64,000 nucleotides of DNA from Reyranella sp. (GTDB lineage: Bacteria; Pseudomonadota; Alphaproteobacteria; Reyranellales; Reyranellaceae), in assembly GCA_019750135.1 (NCBI GenBank), contig JAIEOV010000031.1, positions 23,431-87,430 on the forward strand, read 5' to 3'. Under the pieces are notes generated by a model. The model saw only the letters and a list, made by a program, of their open reading frames with translations. It made no database searches and was not told where the DNA came from. This document shows positions 1 through 8,304 of the stretch, piece by piece; position 1 is the stretch's first letter; each line of letters opens with the position of its first letter. The translations under genes were made by a program, and so were the position numbers.

Positions 1-58
1 TGATGCGGACCTGGAGGTCCGCGCTCCGCCATGAGCGGGCGGAGGCCCGCGGTCCGAC
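1..58. repeat. Partial palindromic element (window edge)
   Basis: The first 28 bases match the right half of the element at 59207-59269. They contain a hairpin with 8-bp arms (5-12 and 15-22), followed by a second hairpin with 6-bp arms (35-40 and 45-50). The left half of the element lies outside the window. Confidence 0.7.
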
Positions 59-62
59 AAGA

Positions 63-653
63 TTAAGAGCCCTTGAGCCGCGCCACTTCTTCTTCCAGCT
101 CCTTGATGCGTTGCGCCAGGCGGTCCACGGCGGGAGCGACTTCAGCCTCAGTGTAGCGCGGGATGATGTGCTGCTGGCAGTTGACGTCCCAAACGTCGAG
201 GGTGAACACGATCGCGCGCTGGGGCTTGGCCTTGTAGCCCGGGTCGACCAGGCGCTCCATTAGCTCCAGATCGCCTTCGACCACCCGCGCGCGGCCCCAC
301 AGCTTGACGCGCTGCCGGGTGGCGAAATGCAGGAGGAAGATGTGGGCGCGGACGTTCTCCTTGAGATGCCCGAGCGTTATGTACTGCCGATTGCCGGCGA
401 AGTCGGCGAAGGCCAGCGTGTGGGTGCCGATGGTCTTGAGGAATCCCGGCGGCCCGCCGCGATGCTGGATGTAGGGCTGTCCGTCGGCGCTGGCCGTCGC
501 CAGGAAGAAGGTGTCGATGACTCTCAGGAACTCGCGGAGATCGTCGGTGATCTCGGCCTTCCATTCGCGGTCCTCGAACAGGGTCCGCGATCCCAGACGC
601 ATCTGCTCGGCCTTGACCGCGGGCGAGAACATCACGTCTTCGGGGTTTGCCAT
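63..653 (-). CDS. Pyridoxamine 5'-phosphate oxidase family flavin-binding protein
   Basis: A 196-residue cytoplasmic protein of the FMN-binding split-barrel (PNPOx-like) superfamily. Residues 44-66 (VIDTFFLATASADGQPYIQH, then RGG) are the typical first strands of the fold. The last 25 residues form a short charged coiled coil (RIKELEEEVARLKG). I chose the ATG two bases after the stop of the upstream DUF815 gene, because CTGGAG lies just before it; a longer reading starting inside that gene is unlikely. The pair probably forms one transcription unit. The substrate is unknown; relatives are annotated as general flavin reductases or oxidoreductases. Confidence 0.8.
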   Translation of the reverse strand: MANPEDVMFSPAVKAEQMRLGSRTLFEDREWKAEITDDLREFLRVIDTFFLATASADGQPYIQHRGGPPGFLKTIGTHTLAFADFAGNRQYITLGHLKENVRAHIFLLHFATRQRVKLWGRARVVEGDLELMERLVDPGYKAKPQRAIVFTLDVWDVNCQQHIIPRYTEAEVAPAVDRLAQRIKELEEEVARLKGS

Positions 654-655
654 GA

Positions 656-1519
656 CTACTCCAGTTTCTTGCCGAGCTGTCCTGCCACTTCCTGGATGAA
701 CTGCCAGGCGACGCGGCCCGAGCGCGAGCCGCGGGTCACCGACCATTCGATCGCCTGCTTGCGCAGGTCCTCGACCGGCACGCCGAGCTTATAATGGTTG
801 GCGTAACCTTCGATCATGGCGAAGAAGGTGTCCTGGTCGGCGTTGTGGAAGCCCAGCCACAGGCCGAAGCGGTCGCTGAGCGACACCTTCTCCTCGACCG
901 CCTCCGACGGGTTGATCGCCGTCGACCGCTCGTTCTCGATCATGTCGCGCGGCATCAGGTGGCGGCGGTTGGAGGTGGCGTAGAACACCACGTTGTCCGG
1001 CCTGCCCTCGATGCCGCCTTCCAGCACCGCCTTCAGCGACTTGTAGGCGGCGTCCTGACCGTCGAACGAAAGATCGTCGCAAAACACCACGAAGTGACGC
1101 GGCGAGGTCCTGATCATCGACAGCAGAGCTGGCAGGGAGGGGATGTCCTCGCGATGGATCTCGACCAGCGCCAGCGGTCCGGGTGGTCCGCCCATCTCGC
1201 GGTTCACATGGGCGTGCACGGCCTTCACGATCGAACTCTTGCCGGCGCCGCGCGAGCCCCACAGCAGGGCGTTGTTGGCTGGCAGGCCCTTGGCGAAGCG
1301 CCGGGTGTTCTCGAGCAGGGTCTCCTTCTGGCGGTCGACGCCCATCAGGAGGTCGAGGTCGACCCGGTTGACCTTCGGAACGGCTTCCAGGCGGTGGCCG
1401 GCCGCGTGCCAGACATAGGCTTCGGCGGTGGCGATGTCGGCGGTGGCGGGAGCGGGCGGGGCGAGCCGGTCGAGGGCTTCGACAATGCGTGAAAGCGTGG
1501 CTTTAAGGTCTTGATCCAT
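656..1519 (-). CDS. DUF815 family AAA-like ATPase
   Basis: A 287-residue P-loop ATPase. The Walker A motif GSRGAGKS is near residues 88-95, a Walker B-like FVVFCDDLSF near 143-152, and a sensor-like ATSNRRHL near 181-188, as in the DUF815 family. I take the ATG before DQDLKATL; the track-length reading adds 18 residues without a recognisable ribosome site. It is divergent from yajC with about 120 bases between the starts, and it is followed by a PNPOx-like gene. The family is predicted to be ATPase machinery of unknown substrate, and no cellular role can be assigned from the sequence. Confidence 0.85.
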   Translation of the reverse strand: MDQDLKATLSRIVEALDRLAPPAPATADIATAEAYVWHAAGHRLEAVPKVNRVDLDLLMGVDRQKETLLENTRRFAKGLPANNALLWGSRGAGKSSIVKAVHAHVNREMGGPPGPLALVEIHREDIPSLPALLSMIRTSPRHFVVFCDDLSFDGQDAAYKSLKAVLEGGIEGRPDNVVFYATSNRRHLMPRDMIENERSTAINPSEAVEEKVSLSDRFGLWLGFHNADQDTFFAMIEGYANHYKLGVPVEDLRKQAIEWSVTRGSRSGRVAWQFIQEVAGQLGKKLE

Positions 1520-1642
1520 CGTTGCCGGGGACGTGAAAGGGGGCGACCATACGCTCCCGCAGTTGCGTTGCAAAGCGGGGCGGGGCCGCTATAGTCCGCG
1601 CGCTTTTTCCGGCGGCCGGAAGAACGAAGATCGGAGCGCAAG

Positions 1643-2071
1643 ATGTTGATATCAGAAGCATGGGCCCAGGCGGGCGGCGCGGGGGGCGGCGATTTCCTCG
1701 TCCAGCTCTTCCCGCTGATCCTGATCTTCGTCGTCTTCTATTTCCTGCTGATCCGTCCGCAACAGGCCAAGGTCAAGGCGCAGCGCGAGATGCTGTCCGG
1801 CGTCAAGCGCGGCGACCGCGTCGTCACCGGCGGCGGCATCATCGGCCTGGTCACCAAGGTGATCTCCGACAACGAGATCCAGGTTGAACTCGCAGAAGGC
1901 GTGCGGGTGCGCGTCATCAAGCAGACCATCACCGACATCGTCACCCGCGGCGAATCGGTGCGGGGCGCCAAGGACACCGAGGACGACGAGAAGCCCATGC
2001 TGCCGCCGCCCGCACCGGCGCCCGAGCGCAAGAGCCTGCTCGGCAGCCTGTTCGGGGGTGGTAAGAAGTAG
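1643..2071 (+). CDS. yajC: Preprotein translocase subunit YajC
   Basis: A 142-residue accessory subunit of the SecDF-YajC complex, which assists SecYEG-dependent export at the inner membrane. A single transmembrane helix lies at about residues 19-38, followed by the family signature IRPQQAKVKAQREML and a small cytoplasmic beta domain. The C-terminus carries an acidic then proline-rich tail ending in GSLFGGGKK, longer than in E. coli YajC (about 110 residues). It lies 26 bases before secD on the same strand, the conserved order for this operon. Confidence 0.97.
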   Translation: MLISEAWAQAGGAGGGDFLVQLFPLILIFVVFYFLLIRPQQAKVKAQREMLSGVKRGDRVVTGGGIIGLVTKVISDNEIQVELAEGVRVRVIKQTITDIVTRGESVRGAKDTEDDEKPMLPPPAPAPERKSLLGSLFGGGKK

Positions 2072-2097
2072 CCTTAATGGCCATGTAGAAGGTCGGC

Positions 2098-3762
2098 ATG
2101 CTTAATCTTCAGCGCTGGCAGACGATCGCCGTGATTGCTTTCACGGCGCTCGCCGTGCTGTTCGCCCTGCCGAACGTGCTTCCGGTGGTCGTGCTCGACC
2201 ATCTGCCGGGCTGGTACCAACAGAGCCGCATCAACCTCGGCCTCGACCTGCGCGGCGGCGCGCACTTCCTGCTGGAGGCCGACCTGCGGTCGGTGCTGAA
2301 CGAGCGCCTGACCAACCTCGGCGATTCGGTGCGCGGCGAACTGCGCAAGCAGCAGGTGGCGTTCAAGGACATCACCACGGAGCAGGGACGCGCCGTGGTC
2401 GTGGTGCTGCGCGACGAGGCCCAGCGCGCCAAGGCGATCGAGGCGATCCGCAACGTCGACCCGTCGCTCAGCGTGTCGGGCAGCGGCGACACGATCCGGC
2501 TGGCCTATTCCGACCAGGACCTGTTCCGCCGCAAGAAGGAAGTGATCGACCAGTCGATCGAGATCCTGCGCCGCCGCGTCGACGAGACAGGCACTATCGA
2601 GCCGACCATCGTGCGCCAGGGCGACGACCGCATCCTGCTGCAGGTGCCGGGCATCAAGGACACGACCGACCTCAAGCGCAAGATCAACCAGACCGCCAAG
2701 CTCACCTTCCATCTGGTCAACGAGGACATGGCGGCGTCGCCGCCCAACGCGCCGACGCCGCCCACCACCATGATGGTGCCGACGCGCGAGGGCATGCAGG
2801 ACCTGCGGCGCAGCAATCCCAAGGCCTGGGACGAGATCCAGGCCGCCAATCCGCGCATGAGCCCGGAGCAGATCTGCCGGCGCTACCAGCCGCAGTGCCT
2901 GCCTGTACTGAAGCGCGTCATCGTTGGCGGCGAGGATCTTGACGACGCCAAGTCGACCTTCGAGCAGCAGCAGGGCGGCCGGCCGATCATCAGCTTCACC
3001 TTCAACGCAGCGGGCGGCCGCGCCTTCTGCGCCGCTACGCGCGCCAATATCGGCAAGCGGCTGGCCATCCAACTCGACAACGAGATCATCAGCGCCCCGG
3101 TCGTGCAGAGCGCGATCTGCGGCGGCAGCGGCATCATCACTGGCACCTTCACCACCCAGCAGACCCAGGAGCAGGCGCTGCTGCTGCGTTCGGGCGCGCT
3201 GCCGGCCACGCTGACCATCATCGAGGAACGCACGGTTGGCGCCGATCTCGGCGCCGACGCCATCCGAGACGGCACGGTTGCCGCCCTGGTCGGCACGGCG
3301 CTGGTCGTCCTGCTGATGCTGATCGTCTATGGGCCGGTGTTCGGCGGCTTCGCCAGCCTCGCCATGGTGGTCAACATGCTGCTGGTGTTCGCCGGCATGT
3401 CGATCCTGGGCGCCTCGCTCACCTTGCCCGGCATCGCGGGCCTGGTGCTGACCGTCGGCATGTCGGTCGATTCCAACGTGCTGATCTACGAGCGCGTGCG
3501 CGAGGAAAGCGCCAACGGCCGCTCGCCGTTCAGCGCGCTGGCCACGGGCTATGAGCGGGCACTGACGGCGGTGATCGATTCCAACCTGACGGCGCTGATC
3601 GCCGGCGTCCTGCTGTTCGGCTTCGGCTCGGGGCCGATCAGGGGCTTCGCCACGTCGTTGACGCTCGGACTGCTCACCCATCTGTTCACGGCCACCATCT
3701 TCACCCGCATGCTGCTGTCCCTCTGGGTGCGTTGGCGGCGGCCGACGGCATTGCCGATCTGA
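2098..3762 (+). CDS. secD: Protein translocase subunit SecD
   Basis: A 554-residue inner-membrane subunit that uses the proton gradient to pull exported proteins to the periplasm. TM1 is at residues 8-30, followed by INLGLDLRGGAHFLLE, the large periplasmic P1 region, and five more helices from about residue 390, including LVLTVGMSVDSNVLIYERVREE. The P1 head carries a proline-rich stretch near 213-228 and four cysteines (about C260, C267, C311 and C341), which could form disulfides in the periplasm. Cotranscribed with yajC and secF. Confidence 0.97.
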   Translation: MLNLQRWQTIAVIAFTALAVLFALPNVLPVVVLDHLPGWYQQSRINLGLDLRGGAHFLLEADLRSVLNERLTNLGDSVRGELRKQQVAFKDITTEQGRAVVVVLRDEAQRAKAIEAIRNVDPSLSVSGSGDTIRLAYSDQDLFRRKKEVIDQSIEILRRRVDETGTIEPTIVRQGDDRILLQVPGIKDTTDLKRKINQTAKLTFHLVNEDMAASPPNAPTPPTTMMVPTREGMQDLRRSNPKAWDEIQAANPRMSPEQICRRYQPQCLPVLKRVIVGGEDLDDAKSTFEQQQGGRPIISFTFNAAGGRAFCAATRANIGKRLAIQLDNEIISAPVVQSAICGGSGIITGTFTTQQTQEQALLLRSGALPATLTIIEERTVGADLGADAIRDGTVAALVGTALVVLLMLIVYGPVFGGFASLAMVVNMLLVFAGMSILGASLTLPGIAGLVLTVGMSVDSNVLIYERVREESANGRSPFSALATGYERALTAVIDSNLTALIAGVLLFGFGSGPIRGFATSLTLGLLTHLFTATIFTRMLLSLWVRWRRPTALPI

Positions 3763-3771
3763 GGCATCATC

Positions 3772-4950
3772 ATGTTGTGGAGACCGCACCACCTCATCCA
3801 GGCCCGGCCCAACTTCGACTTCCTGGGCAAGCGCAAGATCGCGATGGTCCTGTCGACGGTGATCAACGTCGCCTCGCTGGTCGGCGTCTTCATCTTCGGC
3901 CTCAATTTCGGCATCGATTTCGAGGGCGGCATCGCCATCCAGGTGAAGGCGAAGCAGGGCACGGTCCATCTCGAGGACCTGCGCTCAACCCTGGGCCATC
4001 TCGGCGTCGGCGAGGTGTCGCTGCAGGAGTTCGGCGACGCCAGCACCGCGCTCATTCGCGTCCAGCGCCAGGAAGGCAACAACCAGTGCGTGGCCAACGC
4101 CGAGCGCGTCATGAAGAAGCGGGCGGGCGACGGCTGGAGCGTGAAGCCCGGCCCCGCCAGCACCGGCGACGTCGAGTTCACGGCGCCCAGCTCCCTGGAT
4201 GCCGTCGCCTGGCGCGACGCGGTGAGCCGGGTCGGCCTCACCGTCCAGGAGCGCCAGTTGCCGCGCGGCACGGTCAACACCGCCAAGATCGACATGACGC
4301 ACGAGCAGCGCGCCGAATGGTGCCAGCAGGTGGCGATCAAGCTGGTCGAGGACACGATCGGCAGCAATTACGAGCTGCGCGGCACCGAATCGGTCGGTCC
4401 CAAGATCGGCGAGGAGCTGATGCGCAACGGCATCCTCGCCGTGCTGGCGACCCTGGGCGCGATCGCGATCTACGTCTGGTTCCGCTTCGAATGGCAGTTC
4501 GGCGTCGGCGCCCTGGTGGCGCTGCTGCACGACGTGCTGTGCACGGTGGGCCTGTTCGTGCTGCTCAGGCTCGACTTCAGCCTGACGGCGCTGGCTGCGC
4601 TGCTGACCATCGCCGGCTACTCGATCAACGACACGGTCGTGATCTTCGACCGCGTACGCGAGAACATGCGCCGCTACAAGAAGATGGGCCTGATCGAGCT
4701 CCTGAACTTCTCGATCAACGAGACGCTGGCCCGCACCTTGATGACTTCGGGCACGGTGTTCGTGGCGGTGCTGGCGCTGGTGCTGTTCGGCGGGCCTGTC
4801 CTGTACAGCTTCTCGATCGCCATGCTGTGGGGCGTCATCGTCGGCACCTATTCGTCGATCTGGGTGGCCTCGGCCTGCCTGGTCTACCTGAACCTCAGGC
4901 CCGAGCAGCTGCGGATGGACGCGGAGAAGGCCGAGAAGGCCAAGGCGTGA
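3772..4950 (+). CDS. secF: Protein translocase subunit SecF
   Basis: A 392-residue partner of SecD. TM1 (about 24-46) leads into NFGIDFEGG, and the C-terminal five helices start near residue 219 and include the conserved GYSINDTVVIFDRVREN. The periplasmic P1 domain spans about 55-215, which makes the protein clearly longer than the usual 300-325 residues. It contains two cysteines (about C106 and C184). The gene begins 9 bases after secD, and its TGA overlaps the GTG of the next gene. Confidence 0.97.
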   Translation: MLWRPHHLIQARPNFDFLGKRKIAMVLSTVINVASLVGVFIFGLNFGIDFEGGIAIQVKAKQGTVHLEDLRSTLGHLGVGEVSLQEFGDASTALIRVQRQEGNNQCVANAERVMKKRAGDGWSVKPGPASTGDVEFTAPSSLDAVAWRDAVSRVGLTVQERQLPRGTVNTAKIDMTHEQRAEWCQQVAIKLVEDTIGSNYELRGTESVGPKIGEELMRNGILAVLATLGAIAIYVWFRFEWQFGVGALVALLHDVLCTVGLFVLLRLDFSLTALAALLTIAGYSINDTVVIFDRVRENMRRYKKMGLIELLNFSINETLARTLMTSGTVFVAVLALVLFGGPVLYSFSIAMLWGVIVGTYSSIWVASACLVYLNLRPEQLRMDAEKAEKAKA

Positions 4951-5348
4951 AGCCGCCGCAGGGTCCGGCCGACAAGACCCTGCCGACGCCGGACCCCGCG
5001 CAGGTCCAGCTCATCCGCAGCTACGGCCCCGGCCATTTCCTGATCAGCGAGCGCGAATGGCGCTCGCCCGTGCTGGTAACGCCGACGCGCACGACCGAGT
5101 GGAACGTGGTGCGCGCCGAGGACCTCGCTCTGGACAATCTCGCCGCCCTCAGGGAGGCACCGACGCCGACCGAGCTTCTGGTCGTGGGCTGCGGCCCGCG
5201 CGCGGTCTTCCTGCCGCCGGCATTGCGGGCGTCGCTAAAGGCCGCCGGCCTGTCGCTCGAGGTCGTCGACACGGGCTCGGCCTGCCGCATCTACAACGTC
5301 CTGCTGGCCGAGGGCCGGCGCGTCGCGGCGGCGCTCATCCCGGTCTAG
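4947..5348 (+). CDS. Mth938-like (DUF498) domain protein
   Basis: A 133-residue soluble protein of the Mth938/DUF498 family, with the signature LLVVGCGPRAVFLPP near residues 79-93 and the closing segment VDTGSACRIYNVLLAEGRRVAAALIP. Its GTG start overlaps the secF stop (GTGA), indicating translational coupling. The secF-Mth938 order is common in alphaproteobacteria. Human homologues (NDUFAF3) act in respiratory complex I assembly; whether the bacterial protein does so is not established by this sequence. Confidence 0.9.
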   Translation: MKPPQGPADKTLPTPDPAQVQLIRSYGPGHFLISEREWRSPVLVTPTRTTEWNVVRAEDLALDNLAALREAPTPTELLVVGCGPRAVFLPPALRASLKAAGLSLEVVDTGSACRIYNVLLAEGRRVAAALIPV

Positions 5349-5725
5349 GGGCTCGTGACAGCATCGCAGGCACTACCGCTTGTCTTGCCCACTATAGTTA
5401 TTGACCCATCTAATAATCTGAGTTATTTTTGATCCGTGGCCGGTTTCCGGTCTCCGCTCTATGCATCGTCTATCCCATACCCTTCGCGCGACGCGCCTGC
5501 GGTCGACGAGCAAACAGGCGCGCTCGGATCCGATCGAGGAGGCTGCCAGTTCCAACCTGAAAACCGGTAGCGGAAATAGCGGAAATGTCCGAAATGGCAA
5601 CGCCCCCCAATCAGTGGTGTAGCGCTTCCGGGAGGACCACAACGACCTCCGCCGGAAATACCGGAAATACCGCAAAGTCCTCCTGGGCTGCACGCCGTGG
5701 TGGGAAAGGGACCGGCAAAAGAGAA
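5349..5725. other. Gene-free, less GC-rich stretch with short repeats
   Basis: No convincing gene is visible. Base composition is less GC-biased than in the flanking genes, and the open frames crossing it lack any family similarity I recognise. Two clusters of the short direct repeat CGGAAATA followed by CGGAAAT occur at about 5570-5596 and 5652-5672. Between them is a small hairpin with GGAGG/CCTCC arms (5631-5650). It separates the Sec operon from the convergent PuuD-like gene. Confidence 0.5.
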
Positions 5726-5743
5726 CGGGGCCCGTGGGCCCCG
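5716..5743 (-). terminator. Putative terminator of the PuuD-like gene
   Basis: Read on the minus strand, an 8-bp GC stem (5726-5743, minimal loop) lies 36 bases past the stop codon and is followed by GTTCTCTTTT. The very short loop would open in practice. The T run is interrupted, so this is only a moderate candidate for Rho-independent termination. Confidence 0.45.
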
Positions 5744-5778
5744 CTTCCGTCGATCTTGTCGCCAGATCTTGTTGCCGA

Positions 5779-6375
5779 TCAGATCGGCGCGTTCTGCTGT
5801 GCCACCATGCAGTAGAGCATGCCGATCGAAAACATGGTGTTGAAGCGGCTGGCATAGAGGGCGGGCTTGGCGGCGGCGGCCTTCTGCTCGGCCGTGGCTT
5901 CGACGAGGCCCAGGATCTTCTGCTGGTTCGGCCAGATGATGAACCAGACGTTGAAGGCCATGACCAGCGCCATCCACATGCCGATGCCGATCATCACGAA
6001 GCCCGGACGCAAGGCCAGCGCCTGGATGATGTAGCCCTGCATCCACGCCAGCAGCAGGCCAGTGATCACCGTGGCGAGCGCGGCGTAGCGGAAATAGAAG
6101 AGCACGTTCGGTGCGATGAACTTGCTGATCGCCGCGCGATGCTCGACCGGCTGGATGGTCGGCATGGTCGGCACCTGCACGAAGTTGAGGTACCACAGCA
6201 ATCCGATCCACAGCACGCCGCTGATCACGTGCAGCCAGCGCATGATAAAGGTCGAGTAGGAGTGGTCGACCTTGACCATCTGCCCCGTGGCCAGCCCCAC
6301 GACGATGACGATGGCAATGATCAGCACGACCCCGGCGATGACGGTATTCCTGGGCGATGTGAAGATGGCACCCAT
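5779..6375 (-). CDS. PuuD-like (urate hydroxylase N-terminal family) membrane protein
   Basis: A 198-residue integral membrane protein. The segment MRWLHVISGVLWIGLLWYLN followed by FVQVP (about residues 45-69) matches the hallmark helix of the Urate_ox_N/PuuD family. Four or five hydrophobic helices follow, including the conserved FRYAALATVITGLLL. Authentic PuuD urate hydroxylases are about 400 residues with a C-terminal cytochrome c; here both length and cytochrome are missing, so urate oxidation is doubtful. I chose the ATG preceded by AAGGGG. It sits divergently from the phytoene-synthase-like gene, with a 16-bp palindrome between them. Confidence 0.7.
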   Translation of the reverse strand: MGAIFTSPRNTVIAGVVLIIAIVIVVGLATGQMVKVDHSYSTFIMRWLHVISGVLWIGLLWYLNFVQVPTMPTIQPVEHRAAISKFIAPNVLFYFRYAALATVITGLLLAWMQGYIIQALALRPGFVMIGIGMWMALVMAFNVWFIIWPNQQKILGLVEATAEQKAAAAKPALYASRFNTMFSIGMLYCMVAQQNAPI

Positions 6376-6435
6376 GTTAGCTACCCCTTTTATGTTGTTG
6401 ATGGGCTTGGTGAATCTCCGTTTGCGCATTGTACG

Positions 6436-6451
6436 CGCAGAAGCTTCTGCG
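6436..6451. promoter_or_regulatory. 16-bp perfect palindrome between divergent genes
   Basis: CGCAGAAG followed by its exact reverse complement lies in the 108-bp divergent gap between the PuuD-like gene and the squalene/phytoene-synthase-like gene, 33 bases before the ATG of the latter. The position suits an operator; the cognate regulator is unknown. Confidence 0.4.
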
Positions 6452-6483
6452 TTCAACGGTCGCAGGTTGGAGTTTTCCGCTGC

Positions 6484-7128
6484 ATGAGCGACGCCTACCT
6501 CGCGCCTGCAGCATCGCAGCGCTATGTGCTCGACCTCGTTCGCGGCGCCGATCGCGATCGCTTCCTCGGCGCATTGTTCGCGCCCGAGCCCGCGCGCACG
6601 GATCTGCTGGCGTTGCTGGCCTTCAATCACGAGCTGGCTCGCACACGCACTGTCACGCGCGAGCCGATGCTGGCGCGCATTCGCCTGGAATGGTGGCGCG
6701 AGGCCGTCGCCGAGGCCGCCGGCACCGGCAAGCCACGCGCGCAGCCCATCGTCGAATCGCTGAGCGAAACCGTGCGGCGGCACCGTCTGCGCCCGCATGA
6801 CCTCATCGCCCTGATCGATGCCCGGGAAGAGGAGATCGAAGGCCCGCTCGACGTGCTGCGCGCGGGCCACGCGTTGGCCGACTTGGAACTCTCCGTCCTC
6901 GGCGCGAGCAGCGAGGCGAGCCGACGCGCGGCGCGCGCGGTCGCCGCGGCGTGGCTGATGGGCGAGGGGCCGGAGCGCGATGCGCTGCTCGCCGACGCGC
7001 GGGCGTTGCGCCGCGAGGTCGAGCCCGCTTCCCTGCCGATCCTGCTGCCGGCGCTCTCGCTCGGCGATATCGGCGCCTGGCGCAAGCCCATCGCCTATTG
7101 GTGGGCCGCCAAGCGCGGCCGATACTGA
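6484..7128 (+). CDS. Squalene/phytoene synthase family protein (NDUFAF6-like)
   Basis: A 214-residue protein of the trans-isoprenyl diphosphate synthase class seen next to the secDF operon in many alphaproteobacteria. RIRLEWWREAV (about residues 60-70) is diagnostic for the family. The canonical first DxxxD motif is not present (FNHELARTRT occupies that place), and the protein is well short of the roughly 280 residues of catalytic synthases. This suggests a non-catalytic relative like the complex I assembly factor NDUFAF6 rather than a phytoene synthase. The nearby NDUFAF3-like Mth938 gene fits that idea, but it is inference. Confidence 0.75.
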   Translation: MSDAYLAPAASQRYVLDLVRGADRDRFLGALFAPEPARTDLLALLAFNHELARTRTVTREPMLARIRLEWWREAVAEAAGTGKPRAQPIVESLSETVRRHRLRPHDLIALIDAREEEIEGPLDVLRAGHALADLELSVLGASSEASRRAARAVAAAWLMGEGPERDALLADARALRREVEPASLPILLPALSLGDIGAWRKPIAYWWAAKRGRY

Positions 7129-7133
7129 CCGGC

Positions 7134-7400
7134 ATGTCCCAGCGCATCGACAAATCGTGGGTCGTCCTGCGCAGCATCGAGAACAGCGAGCACGACCGCT
7201 GCGTCGACCTGTTCCGCCGCCCCGACGGCAGCTTCGGCTTCGACGAGTTCCGCCGCGACGTCGAGGATGCCGGCGCCTGGACGCCGGTTGCGTACTATTC
7301 AGGCGCCGCTTATGCGTCGAATGACGCGGCCCTGGCGGCCGCCGTCAGGTCCGTCGCCTGGTTGGCGATGGCGCTCAACACAGCAGGGAAGGCGACCTAA
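7134..7400 (+). CDS. Small hypothetical protein
   Basis: An 88-residue soluble protein with no family I can name. The central part (LFRRPDGSFGFDEFRRDVED) is followed by an aromatic, alanine-rich C-terminus. The gene starts 5 bases after the previous stop and ends directly against the GTG of the hydrolase gene, so it belongs to the same transcription unit. Codon usage looks like the neighbours, which supports a real gene. Confidence 0.7.
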   Translation: MSQRIDKSWVVLRSIENSEHDRCVDLFRRPDGSFGFDEFRRDVEDAGAWTPVAYYSGAAYASNDAALAAAVRSVAWLAMALNTAGKAT

Positions 7401-8285
7401 GTGGCGCGCATCAAGGCCAACGGCATCGAGATCGAATACGAGACGGCAGGCAGCAAGAACGATCCGGCTCTGCTGCTGATCATGGGCTTGGGCGGACAGC
7501 TCACCATCTGGCCGGATGCCTTCTTCGAGGGCCTGGCGAAGCAGGGCTTCTACGTCATCCGCTACGACAATCGCGATACCGGCCTGTCGACCGACTTCGG
7601 CTCTTGGGGAGTGCCCAACCTCATGGAGGCCTTCGGCAAGCTGATGAGCGGCCGGAAGCTCGAGGCGCCCTACGTCCTGAACGACATGGCGGCCGATGCG
7701 GTGGGCCTGCTCGACGCGCTGGACATCGAGCGTGCGCACATGGTCGGCATCTCGATGGGCGGCATGATCGCCCAGATCGTCGCGGCGCAGTACCCGCAAC
7801 GCACGCGCTCGCTGCAGTCGATCATGTCGACCAGCGGCCGGCCCGGCCTGCCGCAGGGCAAGCCCGAGGCGCTGGCCATGCTGACCGCGCAGCCCGAAGG
7901 CCCGAGCCGCGAGCATCGCGTGGCGCACGGGATGAAGGTGCGCCGCGCCATCGCTGGCGCGGGCTACCCCATGCCCGAGCCCGAGGTGCGTGCCTTCGTC
8001 GAGAGGAACGTCGATCGACGCTGGTATCCCGAGGGCGGCGCGCGCCAGTATCTTGCGATCCTGGCCTCGGGCGATCGCGTCGAGATGCTGAAGGGCATCA
8101 AGGTCCCGACCCTGGTGCTGCATGGCGAGGACGACCCGCTCCTGCCGGTCGAGTGCGGCCGCGACGTCGCGCGACTGGTGCCGGCGGCAAAGATCGAAAC
8201 CTTCCCGGGCTGGGGCCACGATCTGCCGGGCGCCTTCCTGCCGACGCTGATCGATCGCATCGCCGGGTTCTGCGACGGCAAATAG
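7401..8285 (+). CDS. Alpha/beta-fold hydrolase
   Basis: A 294-residue cytoplasmic hydrolase. Seen: oxyanion-hole region LLLIMGLGGQ near residue 25-34, nucleophile elbow GISMGG with Ser118, the acid in HGEDDP near 243, and the catalytic His in GWGHDLPG near 273. YDNRDTGLST and the cap region resemble aclacinomycin methylesterase/epoxide hydrolase-like members. The start is GTG, immediately after the preceding TAA. It is followed by an LLM monooxygenase 19 bases on; the pairing suggests hydrolysis of an oxidised product, which is inference. Confidence 0.88.
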   Translation: MARIKANGIEIEYETAGSKNDPALLLIMGLGGQLTIWPDAFFEGLAKQGFYVIRYDNRDTGLSTDFGSWGVPNLMEAFGKLMSGRKLEAPYVLNDMAADAVGLLDALDIERAHMVGISMGGMIAQIVAAQYPQRTRSLQSIMSTSGRPGLPQGKPEALAMLTAQPEGPSREHRVAHGMKVRRAIAGAGYPMPEPEVRAFVERNVDRRWYPEGGARQYLAILASGDRVEMLKGIKVPTLVLHGEDDPLLPVECGRDVARLVPAAKIETFPGWGHDLPGAFLPTLIDRIAGFCDGK

Positions 8286-8304
8286 CCGTCATGACGGAGG
8301 AAAC

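Noticed and set aside
2074..3969. Long open frame on the strand opposite secD
   Set aside because: It mirrors secD/secF codon bias in GC-rich DNA, has composition dominated by Arg, His, Asp and Gln, and resembles no protein family.
5585..5815. Possible small genes in the gap after the Sec operon
   Set aside because: Frames on both strands overlap each other, cross the PuuD-like gene end and the putative terminator, and lack ribosome sites.
8286..8297. CCGTCATGACGG palindrome and a five-codon upstream frame before the LLM gene
   Set aside because: The symmetry merges with the Shine-Dalgarno. The same 12-mer at 34734-34745 straddles the start codon of the unrelated acetyltransferase gene. Chance is adequate.
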